Source: Omphiscola glabra
Taxonomy: Eukaryota; Mollusca; Gastropoda; Lymnaeidae
NCBI GenBank assembly: GCA_964017045.1
Contig: OZ024802.1
Coordinates: 31,570,718 to 31,634,717 of the forward strand
Direction: 5' to 3'
Length of the DNA stretch: 64,000 nt
Shown here: in pieces, positions 22,060 through 32,524 of the stretch
Layout: every line of letters begins with the position of its first letter
How positions within the stretch are numbered: the first letter of the stretch is position 1
The notes under the pieces: generated by a model
The model's input: the letters and a program-made list of their open reading frames with translations, nothing else
Databases searched by the model: none
Told to the model about the DNA's origin: nothing
Program-made: the position numbers and the translations under genes

Positions 22060-22350
22060 ACTGTCAAGAATGAGGTGACTCCGTGGATCAACTCAGTTGT
22101 CAAGAATAGAGTGACCCCGTGGATCACCTCAGGTGTCAAGAATGAGGTGACTCCGTGGATCAACTCAGTTGTCAAGAGTAGAGTGACCCCGTGGATCAAC
22201 TCAGGTATCAAGAATGAGGTGACTCCGTGGATCAAATCAGTTGTCAAGAATAGAGTGACTCCTTGGATCACCTCAGCTGTCAAGAATGAGGTGACTCCGT
22301 GGATCAACTCACTTGTCAAGAATAGAGTGACTCCTTGGATCCCCTCAGCT
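22060..22350 (-). repeat. Orphan receptor-tail minisatellite, 36-bp unit
   Basis: Eight copies. On the - strand the core is CCACGGAGTCACCTCATTCT, the same family as the arrays that start at the stop codons of receptors 2 and 5. No receptor reading frame adjoins it now. Confidence 0.85.
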
Positions 22351-22429
22351 TTCAATCCAAATGACGTTCTCGGCCTCTGCTGATAAAAGTACGGTAACCA
22401 TTTTAGGGATGATTCTTCAATTTTTGCAG

Positions 22430-22802
22430 GGCGTCATCAGGACTTGGTGCCAGGGCGTCAGTAGTGCTTGGTGCCAGAGCGTCATAGTACTTGGTGCCAG
22501 GGCGTCATCAGGACTTGGTGCAAGAGCGTCATCAGGACTTGGTGCCAGGGCGTCATTAGTGATTGGTGCCAGGGCGTCATAGTGCTTGATGCCAGGGCGT
22601 CATAGTACTTGGTGCCAGGGCGTCATAGTACTTGGTGCCAGGGCGTCATAGTACTTGGTGCCAGGGCGTCATCAGGACTTGGTGCCAGGGCGTCATCAGG
22701 ACTTGGTGCCAGGGCGTCATCAGTGCTTGGTTCCAGGGCGTCATCAGTACTTGGTGCCAGGGCGTCATCATTACTTGGTGCCAGGGCGTCGTCTATGCTT
22801 TG
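22430..22802. repeat. Minisatellite, 22-25-bp unit
   Basis: About 15 copies with core GGTGCCAGGGCGTCAT and variable spacer (AGTACTT, CAGGACTT). Confidence 0.93.
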
Positions 22803-23166
22803 TGCCTGTTGAAAGTGTCTGCAGAACACACACACATATATCATTAGTTTAAGTGCTAAGTGCTAAGTTCCTAGGTGTTTTCATTATTTTCCCAAAACAT
22901 TTTTTTTAATGTAAAAAATGTTTAAGCACAATGTTTAAAAAGTCTTTAAATTAAATCGACTAAAAACTAATTGTCCACATTGTCTTTATAAAGGTGTACA
23001 ACTCTAGTGGTTTTATTGGTAAAATATGTTTATTTTAGAACTCCAAAAAATTGTACAATTTGATAAAAAGATCCCATTGAAAAGTTTCTTTTTTTTACTT
23101 GCTTTCCTTTTGTTGCGACTCACACAAATCTAAAGGATATAGATTTTCTAAGCTTAATCAGCTTTG
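22803..23166. other. Intergenic, nothing recognised
   Basis: AT-rich unique sequence inside the proposed ghost receptor interval. I found no receptor motif in any frame. Confidence 0.35.
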
Positions 23167-23174
23167 ATCTATAG

Positions 23175-23372
23175 CAGCGGTTCTCAACCTGTGGGTCGCG
23201 ACCCCTTTGGGTGGTCGCACAACCCTTTCCCAGGGGTCGCCTAAGACCACCTGAAAACACATATGCTCTACAGTTATGAAGTAGCAACGAAAATAATTTT
23301 GTGGTTGGGGGTCGCCACAACATGAGGAACTGTATTAAAGGGTCGCGGCATTAGGAAGGTTGAGAACCACTG
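23175..23372 (+). mobile_element. SPIN-type non-autonomous hAT element, copy 1
   Basis: A 198-bp element from CAGCGGTTCTCAACCTGTGG to GGTTGAGAACCACTG. The 8-bp ATCTATAG occurs immediately on both sides (23167-23174 and 23373-23380), a perfect hAT target duplication. The terminal and internal sequence (GGGTCGCGACCCC, TATGAAGTAGCAACGAAAAT, AACATGAGGAACTGTATTAA) is that of the SPIN family of vertebrate genomes, as I recognise it. Confidence 0.9.
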
Positions 23373-23470
23373 ATCTATAGTAATGGAAACATTCATAGAT
23401 ATTATAAGCTTAATCGGCTTCTATCTATAGTAATGGAAACATTCATAGATAAGCTAAACTTAATCAGCTG
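23373..23470. repeat. Tandem duplication of SPIN insertion flank
   Basis: ATCTATAGTAATGGAAACAT followed by TCATAGAT and AAGCTTAATC occurs twice in a row (23373 and about 23433). Confidence 0.75.
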
Positions 23471-23577
23471 TGAAAAAACTCTACGCTCAATTTGTGACAT
23501 AAAAAAATAACAGCCTACATTTTGGTGTCAAGCCAATTTCAAATGTACAAGTACCTTGTATTTTGACTTTTAATCTT

Positions 23578-23966
23578 CTTTCACACCGGCTAGGAATGTC
23601 ACACTGGCTAGGAATGTCACACCGGCTAGGAATGTCACACTGGCTAGGAATGTCACAGCGGCTAGGAAGTTCAAACCGGCTAGGAATGCCCCACCCGCTA
23701 GGAATGTCACACCGGCTAGGAATGTCACACCCACTAGGAATGTCACACCGGCTAGGAATGTCACCCCCGCTAGGAATGTCACACCGGCTAAGAATGTCAA
23801 ACCGGCTAGGAATGCCACACCCGCTAGGAATGTCACACCCGCTAGGAATGTCACACCGCCTCGGAATGTCACACCGGCTAGGAATGCCACACCCGCTAGG
23901 AATGTCACACCGGCTAGGAATGTCAAACTGGCTAGGAATGTCACACCGACTAGAGATGTCATACCA
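23578..23966. repeat. Minisatellite, 18-bp unit
   Basis: About 21 copies of GCTAGGAATGTCACACCG with point variants. The unit length is a multiple of three, so frames stay open on both strands (177 codons each); these are artefacts. Confidence 0.95.
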
Positions 23967-24023
23967 GGAAAACAATTTAAAACACTGTTCACTTCTAGCA
24001 AGTACATGTTTCGCTGTCACTTT

Positions 24024-24150
24024 TTACATTTGTACACATCCAATGTTGACACGGTGGCTTAATTCAACAAGATCACGTGATTATAAAATGATTTAATGCT
24101 ATTCAAGAGTGGATTGGCGTGTGACAACTATCAACCTTGCATGACGCAAG
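24024..24150 (-). other. Relict of receptor upstream flank
   Basis: Shares ACATCCAATG, GGCTTAATTCAACA, GATTATAAAA and ATTGGCGTGTGA with 34155-34260, upstream of receptor 4, in the same order and orientation. No receptor gene follows it. Confidence 0.6.
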
Positions 24151-24242
24151 CATCAACCTTGCATGACGCAAGCATCAACCTTGCATGACGCAAGCATCAA
24201 CCTTGCATGACGCAAGCATCAACCTTGCATGACGCAAGCAGT
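24133..24242. repeat. Minisatellite, 22-bp unit
   Basis: Five exact copies of CAACCTTGCATGACGCAAGC plus AT. GCATGACGCAAGC is close to an inverted repeat. Confidence 0.93.
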
Positions 24243-24359
24243 GAGCTAGAGACAGTGACCCGAGTCTGTGACTCATCACACCGACGGTTGAGCCTTAAAT
24301 GATCGCAGAATCATAACATTTGAAATTTTACAACAGGTTCTCCCAACAAGGGCTGTCCT

Positions 24360-24722
24360 AGGAGTGCGGGGGCAGTGTTATGGACAACGGAAAGACATGA
24401 TAGTGCAGGGGGGGGCAGTGTTATGGACAACGGAAATACGTGAGAGTGCAGTAGTCCGTGTTATGGACAACGGAAAAACATGGGAGTGCAGGGGGACAGT
24501 GTTATGGACAATGGAAAGACATGGGAGTGCAGGGGGCAGTGTTATGGACAACGGAAAGACATGGGAGTGCAGGGGGGCAGTGTTATGGACAACGTAAAGA
24601 CATGGGAGTGCAGGGGGGCAGTGTTATGGACAACGGAAAGACATGGGAGTGCAGGGGGGGCAGTGTTATGGACAACGGAAAGACATGGGAGTGCAGGGGG
24701 TGGTGTTATGGACAAGGGAAAA
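24360..24722. repeat. Minisatellite, about 40-bp unit
   Basis: Nine copies with core GTTATGGACAACGGAAAGAC then ATGGGAGTGCAGGGGG; unit length varies in the G run. Confidence 0.95.
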
Positions 24723-24814
24723 AACAGATAATCAGTTTTCATTTTCTGACATCGAGATGAGGGTTATATGATTCGAAAAGAAGATGGGATAAGTGCAGAG
24801 AAGGTCCGACACTG

Positions 24815-25362
24815 AGAAGTGGCGGTGTGATGCTGACAAGAGTTGGTGTGACGCTGACAAGAGGTGGTGGGGAGCTGACAAGTGGTGGTGTAACGCTGAG
24901 AAGTGGCGGTGTGACGCTGACAAGAGTTGGTGGGGAGCTGACAAGTGGTGGTGTGACGCTGACACTAGTTGGTGTGACGCTGACAAGAGTCGGTGTGACG
25001 CTGACAAGAGGTGGTGGGGAGCTGACAAGTGGTGGTGTGACGCTGACAAGAGGTGGTGGGGAGCTGACAAGTGGTGGTGTGACGCTGACAAGAGGTGGTG
25101 TGACGCTGACAAGAGTCGGTGTGTAGCTGACAAGTGGTGATGTGACACTGACAAGAGGTGGTGTGACGCTGACAAGTGGTGGTGTGACGCTGACAAGTGG
25201 TGGTGTGACGCTGACAAGTGGTGGTGTGACGCTGACAAGTGGTGGTGTGACGCTGACAAGTGGTGGTGTGACGCTGACAAGTGGTGGTGTGACGCTGACA
25301 AGTGGTGGTGTGACGCTGACAAGTGGTGGTGTGACGCTGAAAAGAGGTTTGTGGGGCGCTGA
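24815..25362. repeat. Minisatellite, 21-bp unit
   Basis: About 26 copies of GACAAGTGGTGGTGTGACGC plus T. The left half mixes variants (GAGTTGGTG, GGGGAGCTG); the right part, 25155-25340, is nearly uniform, so growth was polar. It gives open frames of up to 234 codons on the - strand, which are artefacts. Confidence 0.95.
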
Positions 25363-25364
25363 TG

Positions 25365-25575
25365 ATTTTTTTTAAAGCCCATATCAATGAATCCACTAAG
25401 GCGATAATATGGAACTACCAAACAACCTACCAACACAAACCCACAGGCACATTATGACGTCTTCGTGGGTAGACGTTCTTCAAACGACCACATTTGTATA
25501 ATCACGTTTGAATTTAAATTATCACTTTTTTCTTTAATTTCATTACAAATGTCTGCGTAACGGCCCTTATTGAAA
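25365..25575. other. Intergenic, nothing recognised
   Basis: Short unique sequence between arrays. Confidence 0.3.
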
Positions 25576-25579
25576 TTGC

Positions 25580-25712
25580 GTCGACGAAATGAAGTCGGTG
25601 AAATGACGTCGGTGAAATGGCGTCGGTGAAATGGCTTCAGTGAAATGGCGTCGGTGAATAGGAGTCGGTGAAATGTCGTCAGTGAATATGAGTCGGTGAA
25701 ATGGCGTCAGTT
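25580..25712. repeat. Short minisatellite, 15-bp unit
   Basis: About nine diverged copies of GTCGGTGAAATGGC with length changes. Confidence 0.85.
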
Positions 25713-25854
25713 ACTCGTCATAGATACCGTGAAACACTGCCGGGTCCACAATCATATCAATTTATTATTTACACCTGGAAATTACCCACAAAACAATGGC
25801 GGCGGCCCTGCGCGAACTTCCCATCTACTAAAGTTACTTAACAAAACATGAATT

Positions 25855-25972
25855 CAAGTAGAGCACTTAATAAGTAGAGCACTTAATAAGTAGAGCACTT
25901 AATAAGTAGAGCACTTAATAAGTAGAGCATATAATAAGTAGAGCACTTAATAAGTAGAGCACTTAATAAGAA
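25855..25972. repeat. Minisatellite, 17-bp unit
   Basis: Seven copies of AGTAGAGCACTTAATA plus A. Confidence 0.93.
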
Positions 25973-26540
25973 TATCAATAAGTGCTGACTTCTGGTAATT
26001 CAGCGTCACAGCTTTTCATGACATCCCAAGAGAATTTGTATCGAGGATATTTCGCACTCAAGGTTTTCCAGTTTAATGACGTCATTAAGAATGTAAAGGT
26101 ATATAATATACTGATCACGAACTCTAATGGTGAATTAATACTATCAATAACTGACTTTTAATGTAGGGTCAGTTATTGATCTTCTGCTCCAATACACCCT
26201 TTTTCCTCGCACTCCTGAATTACTACCCCAGGATGGGGGATCCCTGTAACAAATGGTTGATTATGTTACATTTGTCCATTAGTCCTTGCGTATGTAAACA
26301 TTCATGCAATAAAGATAATGCACGTTTTTCATATACAAAATGTGGAATATGGGCACAAGATTGAAGTTTATGATACAAAGGAAAACTAATCTCTTTTTCT
26401 TATTTTGGACTGGATGAATATTTCATAAAATTTCATCTAAATATTAACATCAGTTGTTTTTTTCTCCAGCCTTTGCTATGAACATGAAAACGGATAGACA
26501 TTCTCAGCGGAAGTTATAGTAACGCATGCGCTCTTGTTGT
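25973..26540. other. Intergenic, nothing recognised
   Basis: No supported frame or repeat. Confidence 0.3.
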
Positions 26541-26564
26541 TTCCGCTCCTCACTTCCTCTCACT

Positions 26565-26735
26565 AATCTTTTGCTGCCCTCTTGGACGCTACTTCTGAGC
26601 TAAGTGCCCGATTATATTTTTTTTATACATTTTCATTTTATTCGTTTTTCTGTTTGTTCGCTGACGAAGGCTTCCTCCCGACACGTTCGTTGTTTTGTTG
26701 CGTTCCTTTTATCAGGTTTAACCTTACTGTGTTCT
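26565..26735 (+). mobile_element. Dispersed repeat, possible Penelope-like terminal fragment, copy 1
   Basis: CTTTTGCTGCCCTCTTGGAC to GGTTTAACCTTACTGTGTT recurs at 36520-36683. GACGAAGGCTTCCTCCCGAC followed by ACGTTCG resembles the GAAGRCN..CCGAAACG motif often seen near ends of Penelope-like retroelements. Confidence 0.45.
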
Positions 26736-26867
26736 ACTAATTTCCTATCTCACTTCCGCTCTCCTCTCACTTGCCTAGAGCTCCAACATGGATCTTTTCC
26801 ATTTTTGCTTTTTCCATCACGATGTTCTGCGTGTGTCTTTTTTACCCATTTCGAAATGATTATATCA

Positions 26868-27045
26868 TTTGATCATCATCATCATCATGTCCCATAGTCC
26901 TTCGACCGTTTGGGGTGCCACAGAAGACATGAAAACTATCCTTCTCCATTCCTCTCTGTTTTCTGTACCCTGAACAGCATCGCCTAGTTTTAGTCCCGTC
27001 CACACTTTGATGTTATCTTCCAGTCTTCTTCAAATTTATCTAGCC
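26868..27045 (-). pseudogene. LINE C-terminal fragment with (ATG)n tail
   Basis: The - frame gives LEDNIKVWTGLKLGDAVQ, NREEWRRIV and VAPQTVEGLWD, a common RTE/L1-like LINE C-terminus, followed by a short ATG/ATC microsatellite as tail. Confidence 0.7.
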
Positions 27046-27154
27046 TTGTAAAACTCAAAAGAATTATTTTGATTTAATTTGATTTTTTATTTTCTTTACA
27101 AATTGATTAGAATGAATGTACACATACAGGTATTCCCCCGCACATCTTCACAAA

Positions 27155-27176
27155 ACACACACACACACACACCCAC
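27155..27176. repeat. (CA)n microsatellite
   Basis: A short run of about nine CA dinucleotides. Confidence 0.85.
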
Positions 27177-27248
27177 AAAAGCCAGGGCGCAAATACCCAT
27201 AGTGTTACTTGTTACGAAAATGCTCTAACAAAACACCTTGTCCTAAAA

Positions 27249-27454
27249 CAGTGGTTCTCAACCTTCCTAATGCCGCGACCATTTAATGCAGTTCCTCGTG
27301 TTGTTGCGACACCCCCCCCCCCCAACCACAAAATTATTTTCCATGCTACTTTATAACTTTAGAGTAAATGAGTTTTCCGGTGGTCTGAGGCGACCCCTGT
27401 GAAAGGGACGTGCGACCCCCAAAGGGGTCGCGACCCACAGGTTGAGAACCGCTG
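27249..27454 (-). mobile_element. SPIN-type non-autonomous hAT element, copy 2
   Basis: A 206-bp inverted copy from CAGTGGTTCTCAACC to GGTTGAGAACCGCTG. TCCTAAAA flanks both sides (27241-27248 and 27455-27462), a perfect 8-bp target duplication. Relative to copy 1 it has a C run and scattered substitutions. Confidence 0.9.
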
Positions 27455-27462
27455 TCCTAAAA

Positions 27463-27985
27463 CATGGTCACTCGGACAAAGTATGATCGTATAATTTATA
27501 CTTTACAAGCATAGGCACCTTAAAACAAGGCCCATTTGAAAATGATGATCAGGATATTTAATTCAGGTTTCTTATTGTTGTTGTTATTGACTCAATTCCA
27601 GCGCTACCGGAGAAATGTTGTTAAAATGCATTAAAATATCTCGTCACCTGTATGAATCGGTGATCTGGTGACGTCATCGTCTGTTCGATCCCCAAGTTCG
27701 GCGTCGACTGCCTCCTCCCCGGGTCAAGGGTCAAATGATTCGCTGCTGTTAAGCACTAATGGCTCTATCACCAGTAGATTAACAGGTTTGAATCTCTACG
27801 ACTGTTCGGCCACGAGAGGGCTCCAACATAACGTGGGGATGCGTAGGCCATCGTTCTTTTGAAACCAGTAATCGGGGATGGAATTGATTTTTTTTTTCTT
27901 TTGTTTTTATCCAAATATGGATTTGATGTAATATATTATGTCCCGATTGCATCCATTTGTCTGTAAGGTGCAGCCTTTTAGATTA
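27463..27985. other. Intergenic; one weak open frame
   Basis: A frame at 27668-27862 (+) is Ser-rich and GC-richer than its surroundings. It starts right after TGATCTGGTGACGTCA and has no recognisable domain. It could be an exon of an unrecognised gene but is not called. Confidence 0.25.
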
Positions 27986-27987
27986 AA

Positions 27988-28855
27988 ATGTTTATTCGAA
28001 ACTTTTTAGAGTCAAATGTTTGTTCAAAGCTTTTTAGAGTCAAATGTTTATTCCAAGCGTTTTAGAGTCAAATGTTTATTCCAAGTTTTTTGGAGTCAAA
28101 TATTTATTCCAAGCTTTTTAGAGTCAATTGTTTATTCCAAGCTTTTTAGAGTCAAATGTTTATTCCAAGCTTTTTAGAGTCAAATGTTTATTCCAAGCTA
28201 TTTAGAGTCAAATGTTTATTCCAAGCTTTTTAGAGTCAAATGTTTATTCCAGGCTTTTTAGAGTCAAATGTTTATTCCAAGCTTTTTAGAGTCAAATGTT
28301 TATTCCAAGTTTTTTTAGAGTCAAATGTTTATTCCAGGCTTTTTAGAGTCAAATGTTTATTCCAAGCTTTTTAGAGTCAAATGTTTATTCCAAGCTTTTT
28401 AGAGTCAAATGTTTATTCCAGGCTTTTTAGAGTCAAATGTTTATTCCAAGCTTTTTAGAGTCAAATGTTTATTCCAAGCTTTTTAGAGTCAAATGTTTAT
28501 TCCAAGCTTTTTAGAGTCAAATATTTATTCCAAGCTTTTTAGAGTCAATTGTTTATTCCAAGCTTTTTAGAGTCAAATGTTTATTCCAAGCTTTTTAGAG
28601 TCAAATGTTTATTCCAACCTTTTTAGAGTCAAATGTTTATTCCAAGTTTTTTTAGAGTCAAATGTTTATTCCAGGCTTTTTAGAGTCAAATGTTTATTCC
28701 AAGCTTTTTAGAGTCAAATGTTTATTCCAAGCTATTTAGAGTCAAATGTTTATTCCAAGCTTTATAGAGTCAAATGTTTATTCCAGGCTTTTTAGAGTCA
28801 AATGTTTATTCCAAGCTTTTTAGAGTCAAATGTTTATTCCAAGCTTTTTAGAGTT
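27988..28855. repeat. Minisatellite, 28-bp unit
   Basis: About 31 copies with core TTTAGAGTCAAATGTTTATT then CCAAGC. A pair of linked variants (ATATTT, then CAATTG in the next unit) appears near 28101 and again near 28521, 420 bp (15 units) later, so blocks were duplicated. Confidence 0.97.
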
Positions 28856-28867
28856 GTTTGGGGAACA

Positions 28868-28952
28868 GGAAAGGGCGTGGGGGGCTGAAAGGGGGGGTGA
28901 GAGAAAGTGGGGGGGCTGTGGAGGGGGGTGAGAGGATGTTGGGAGGAGGGCA
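28868..28952 (+). other. G-rich tract with quadruplex potential
   Basis: On the + strand at least four runs of five or more G lie within about 70 bases, next to the end of the 28-bp array. This fits the G-quadruplex sequence pattern. Confidence 0.6.
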
Positions 28953-29179
28953 GTGAGTTGGATTTCAGCTGCAAGTTTAGCATATACAATTGAATTTTAG
29001 TGGGAAAAAGAATTCTCTGGACTTCACCGCAGTTCCAAAGTGGCAGAAGAAGATGATAGGTTGAGAAGCCCTGATCTCTGTTGTCTTGGAGTATGTTTTT
29101 GTTGGATAATACGAAACGTGCTGCCCCCCCCCCCCCCCCAACAATACGTCATTTGTATCCTTTCTGTGGCGTCGTTAAT

Positions 29180-29492
29180 ATTTACACAATGACACCATCT
29201 GACGGTACACAATGACATCTTCTGACGGTACACAATGACACCAATTGGCGGTACACAATGACACTAAATGGCGGTATACAATGACACCAAATGACAGATA
29301 CACAATGACACTAAATGACGGTACACAATGACACCAAATGACAGGTACACAATGACACCAAATTACGGTACGCAATGACACCAAATGACGGTACGCAATG
29401 ACACCAAATGGCGGTACGTAATGACACCAAATGACGGTACGTAATGACACCAAATGACGGTACGCAATGACACCAAATGACGGAACACAATG
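29180..29492. repeat. Minisatellite, 23-bp unit
   Basis: About 13 copies with core CAATGACACCAAATGACGGT and ACG/ACA variants. Confidence 0.95.
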
Positions 29493-30260
29493 TTGATTCT
29501 AATGGTACCCGGGTGCGAATGGCGGCGCTGCGTGTCCGGGTCCATTTTTACAAATGCTATACGGATGTCATTTGTAGTAGTTTATGTTAGTTAAAATGAG
29601 GAATTAAGTTTACAAACGTATAGTCCATTCAATTATCTTTCATTTGATACCTCATTTGGTCTTACAAAGCCCACAATAATATTTTAAATAGTTTTTTAAT
29701 CCCAACCTCTCACTACTGGTACCCGGGTACCAATATGCGCAACCTTGTTTTAAATGCAAGATTACTGTCGCCAGATCAGTTCCAGAAGCGCCAGTAGAAT
29801 ATCTCTTGGAAATGGCAGTGCAAGAACTTCTGATTTCAATGGCAGACAACATGATGGAGTTATTCCAAAATAATCTGAACATAGCTGTAATATCGTGAGT
29901 TGATGTATAGCTAGCCGTGAATCAAGCTGTTGGGTCCAGCTATAACAGAGTCATAACAGGGTAAAAAAACTAAGTTTCTTCTGAAATTGATTTCTTCATC
30001 TGGTTCAGAAGACAAATGGGAATCTCATGGAGTGGTCTCAACCTGGTCACCATGGGCATATTTTTTCATCTCTTGATTTAAAAGTCAAGCCTGAAGTCTG
30101 CTGATTCAACTAAACATTTGGTCTCTTTCAGACATGTTGGTCAAGCTTCCCGAATATATAACATGTCAATGTATTCAAAGTGGCCACTCCAGTGTCAATA
30201 GTAGCTTTCTGGTCTTAAAGAATCTGGTTTTAGTGGACAATCAGAGTTAGTACTTTGACT
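29493..30260. other. Intergenic, nothing recognised
   Basis: GGTACCCGGGT occurs at about 29504 and 29717. No gene seen. Confidence 0.3.
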
Positions 30261-30261
30261 A

Positions 30262-30408
30262 CAACCCTTGCCACGATGACACAAATCAGGAGTTTGTTCA
30301 ATGAACGCTTGCCATGATGACACATATCCGAAGTTAGTTTAATGAACTCTTGTCATGATGACACATATCAAGGTTTGTTCAATGAACCCTTGTCATGATG
30401 ACAATATA
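30262..30408. repeat. Tandem repeat, 48-bp unit
   Basis: Three copies with ATGATGACACATATC and GTTCAATGAACCCTTG. Confidence 0.85.
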
Positions 30409-30818
30409 AAGGACCAGTTCAGTGTGACTCACATCAGTTTTAGGATCAACTATGATTCAGAAATATTTGGTTGATTCACATTCACACAACATTTTCTTAC
30501 AAGCGTCACCAGCAGAGTCCCACAAATTCATTTTAGACCGATTAGAGAGCTTATGGGCTTCAAATAGATCCCCATTTTTGTGACAGCTGAAGCACGTATT
30601 CCTTGAGAATTCGATCATAATGTGAAATGAGAACATTGCCATTGTGTGGGTCTCCAAGCAGGTCAGATTTTTTTTAAGAATCAAAGTTCCCCAAGAAACA
30701 ACAGGACATCCTAATTTCGTTCCAGAATTTGTCTCCATTTTTCAGCTTCACTTAAAAGAGTCACAACAGATTGCTTTGTCTTCCCTCTGATGTCCTATCC
30801 ACGCTGCTTGATCTAGCA
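30409..30818. other. Intergenic, nothing recognised
   Basis: No recognisable frame. A 93-codon - strand frame at 30457-30738 has no domain. Confidence 0.3.
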
Positions 30819-30961
30819 CTGCCAGTGATGCTTTAACTCTTCATGTATTGGAACGTCAGCACTGCCAGTGATGCTCGAACTGTCCATGCCTTGGAACATC
30901 AGCAGTGATGCTTTAACTGTCCATGCCTTGGAACGTCACCAGTGATGCTTGAACTGCCCAT
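30819..30961. repeat. Left part of a minisatellite split by a solo LTR
   Basis: Three to four units with TGCCTTGGAACGTCACCAGT and GATGCTTGAACTG. It continues at 31568-31932 after the inserted LTR. Confidence 0.9.
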
Positions 30962-31567
30962 TGTGGCGATAAGTACGTTGTCTAGGAGATTAGGTCCCTT
31001 CTGTAGCCACAGAAAATCGTTTCAGAGTCTACAACTCCGTTTCTTAAGCTTCTGGAAAGCTGGTACTTGTACATTTTCCTGGCTCCTATAAAGCCGATAG
31101 TTTAAAAGGAAAAACCACGCAACGTCGTTTAAGAGTCATCGAATATGTTTATTACTTGTTGAAAATATAAGTGTTCAAACACAGCACCTTCTATTGAATA
31201 GTCATGTGAAATGACTAACAAATCCAATGAATACACAAAACAGCATCATAATGTTACACTAAGTCCTCACTCCAAAAAACACTCTGTCGAATCCACACGC
31301 AATAATAAATCGTTCTCTCCTAATAATAATCTGTCTCTCCTTTTATACCATTATTGCCCATGCACTCGTGATAACAAGAAAAATGTTCACATTCATTCAC
31401 CACTCTAATGTTTCCACAACTCACAACAAACACTTTCTCCCCTGGGTCCCCCCCCCCCCTGCCAAGACGGTCATACTCGTGGAAAAATATAGCCAATACC
31501 ACGAGCACTCTCTTTCCGCCCCCCAAACATACACACAAAAAAGTAACCACACAATCTGACCGTGACA
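30962..31567 (-). mobile_element. Solo LTR of an LTR retrotransposon
   Basis: 606 bp on the - strand from TGTCACGGTC to TATCGCCACA (TG...CA ends). CCCAT flanks both sides (30957-30961 and 31568-31572), a 5-bp target duplication. A TATAAAAGG box lies at 31347-31339 and AATAAA at 31153-31148, as expected for the promoter and polyadenylation signal of an LTR. No internal gag-pol sequence remains, so the element was lost by LTR recombination. Confidence 0.9.
31339..31347 (-). promoter_or_regulatory. TATA box of the solo LTR
   Basis: TATAAAAGG on the - strand, about 220 bp into the LTR and upstream of the AATAAA at 31148-31153, in the order expected for a U3-R boundary. Confidence 0.6.
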
Positions 31568-31932
31568 CCCATGCCTTGGAACGTCACCAGTGATGCTTTA
31601 ACTGTCCATGCCTTGGAACGTCAGAACTGCTAGTGATGCTTGAACTGTTCATGCCTTGGAACGTCACCAGTGATGCATTAACTGTCCATGCCTTGGAACG
31701 TCAGAACTGCTAGTGATGCTTGAACTGTTCATGCCTTGGAACGTCACCAGTGATGCTTGAATTGTCCATGCCTTGGAACGTCAGAACTGCTAGTGATGCT
31801 TGAACTGTTCATGCCTTGGAACCTCACCAGTGATGCATTAACTGTCCATGCCTTGGAACGTCACCAGTGATGCTTTAACTGTCCATGTCTTGGAACGTCA
31901 CCAGTGATGCTTGAACTGTTCATTCTTTGGAA
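31568..31932. repeat. Right part of the split minisatellite, 35-52-bp units
   Basis: About nine units. Two unit types alternate: TGCCTTGGAACGTCACCAGT and TGCCTTGGAACGTCAGAACT followed by GCTAGTGATGC. Confidence 0.92.
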
Positions 31933-32065
31933 CGTGAGTCTTGAGATTTCTCCACTACTTTTCAGTGCTCCATATGGGACATTTTTCCAAGTGCTGAAAT
32001 TCTTCCACTTCGCTGTTCATAAAAATATAATCGACATGACAAACAAAGAAGATCCTGCTTCGCTT

Positions 32066-32413
32066 GGCTGGCGGTGAGAGATGTTTGTTTGGCTAGCAGA
32101 GAGAGATGTTTGTTTGGCTAGCAGAGAGAGATGTTTGTTTGGCTAGCAGAGAGAGATGTTTGTTTGGCTAGCAGAGAGAGATGTTTGTTTGGCTAGCAGA
32201 GAGAGATGTTTGTTTGGCTAGCAGAGAGAGATGTTTGTTTGGCTAGCAGAGAGAGATGTTTGTTTGGCTAGCAGAGAGAGATGTTTGTTTGGCTAGCAGA
32301 GAGAGATGTTTGTTTGGCTAGCAGAGAGAGATGTTTGTTTGGCTAGCAGAGAGAGATGTTTGTTTGGCTAGCAGAGAGAGATGTTTGTTTGGCTAGCAGA
32401 GAGAGATGTTTAT
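32066..32413. repeat. Minisatellite, 25-bp unit
   Basis: About 13 near-identical copies of GCTAGCAGAGAGAGATGTTT plus GTTTG, ending about 110 bp from the 3' end of receptor 4. Confidence 0.97.
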
Positions 32414-32524
32414 TATGATTACAAGATAGTTACGAGACGTAATATACTTACAAGATTGGCCTCTTGATTTGTGTGTGTAAATTAATGATTGTGAAAAAAT
32501 TGGGAGCCACTGCCATACAACTTC

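Noticed and set aside
24732..25436. 234-codon - strand frame rich in SASHHHL
   Set aside because: It is the 21-bp minisatellite read in frame. Unit length is a multiple of three, several frames are open at once and no flanking coding signal exists.
29035..29080. Possible third SPIN end (AGGTTGAGAAGCCCTGATC)
   Set aside because: Only one end-like stretch, no partner end and no 8-bp duplication.
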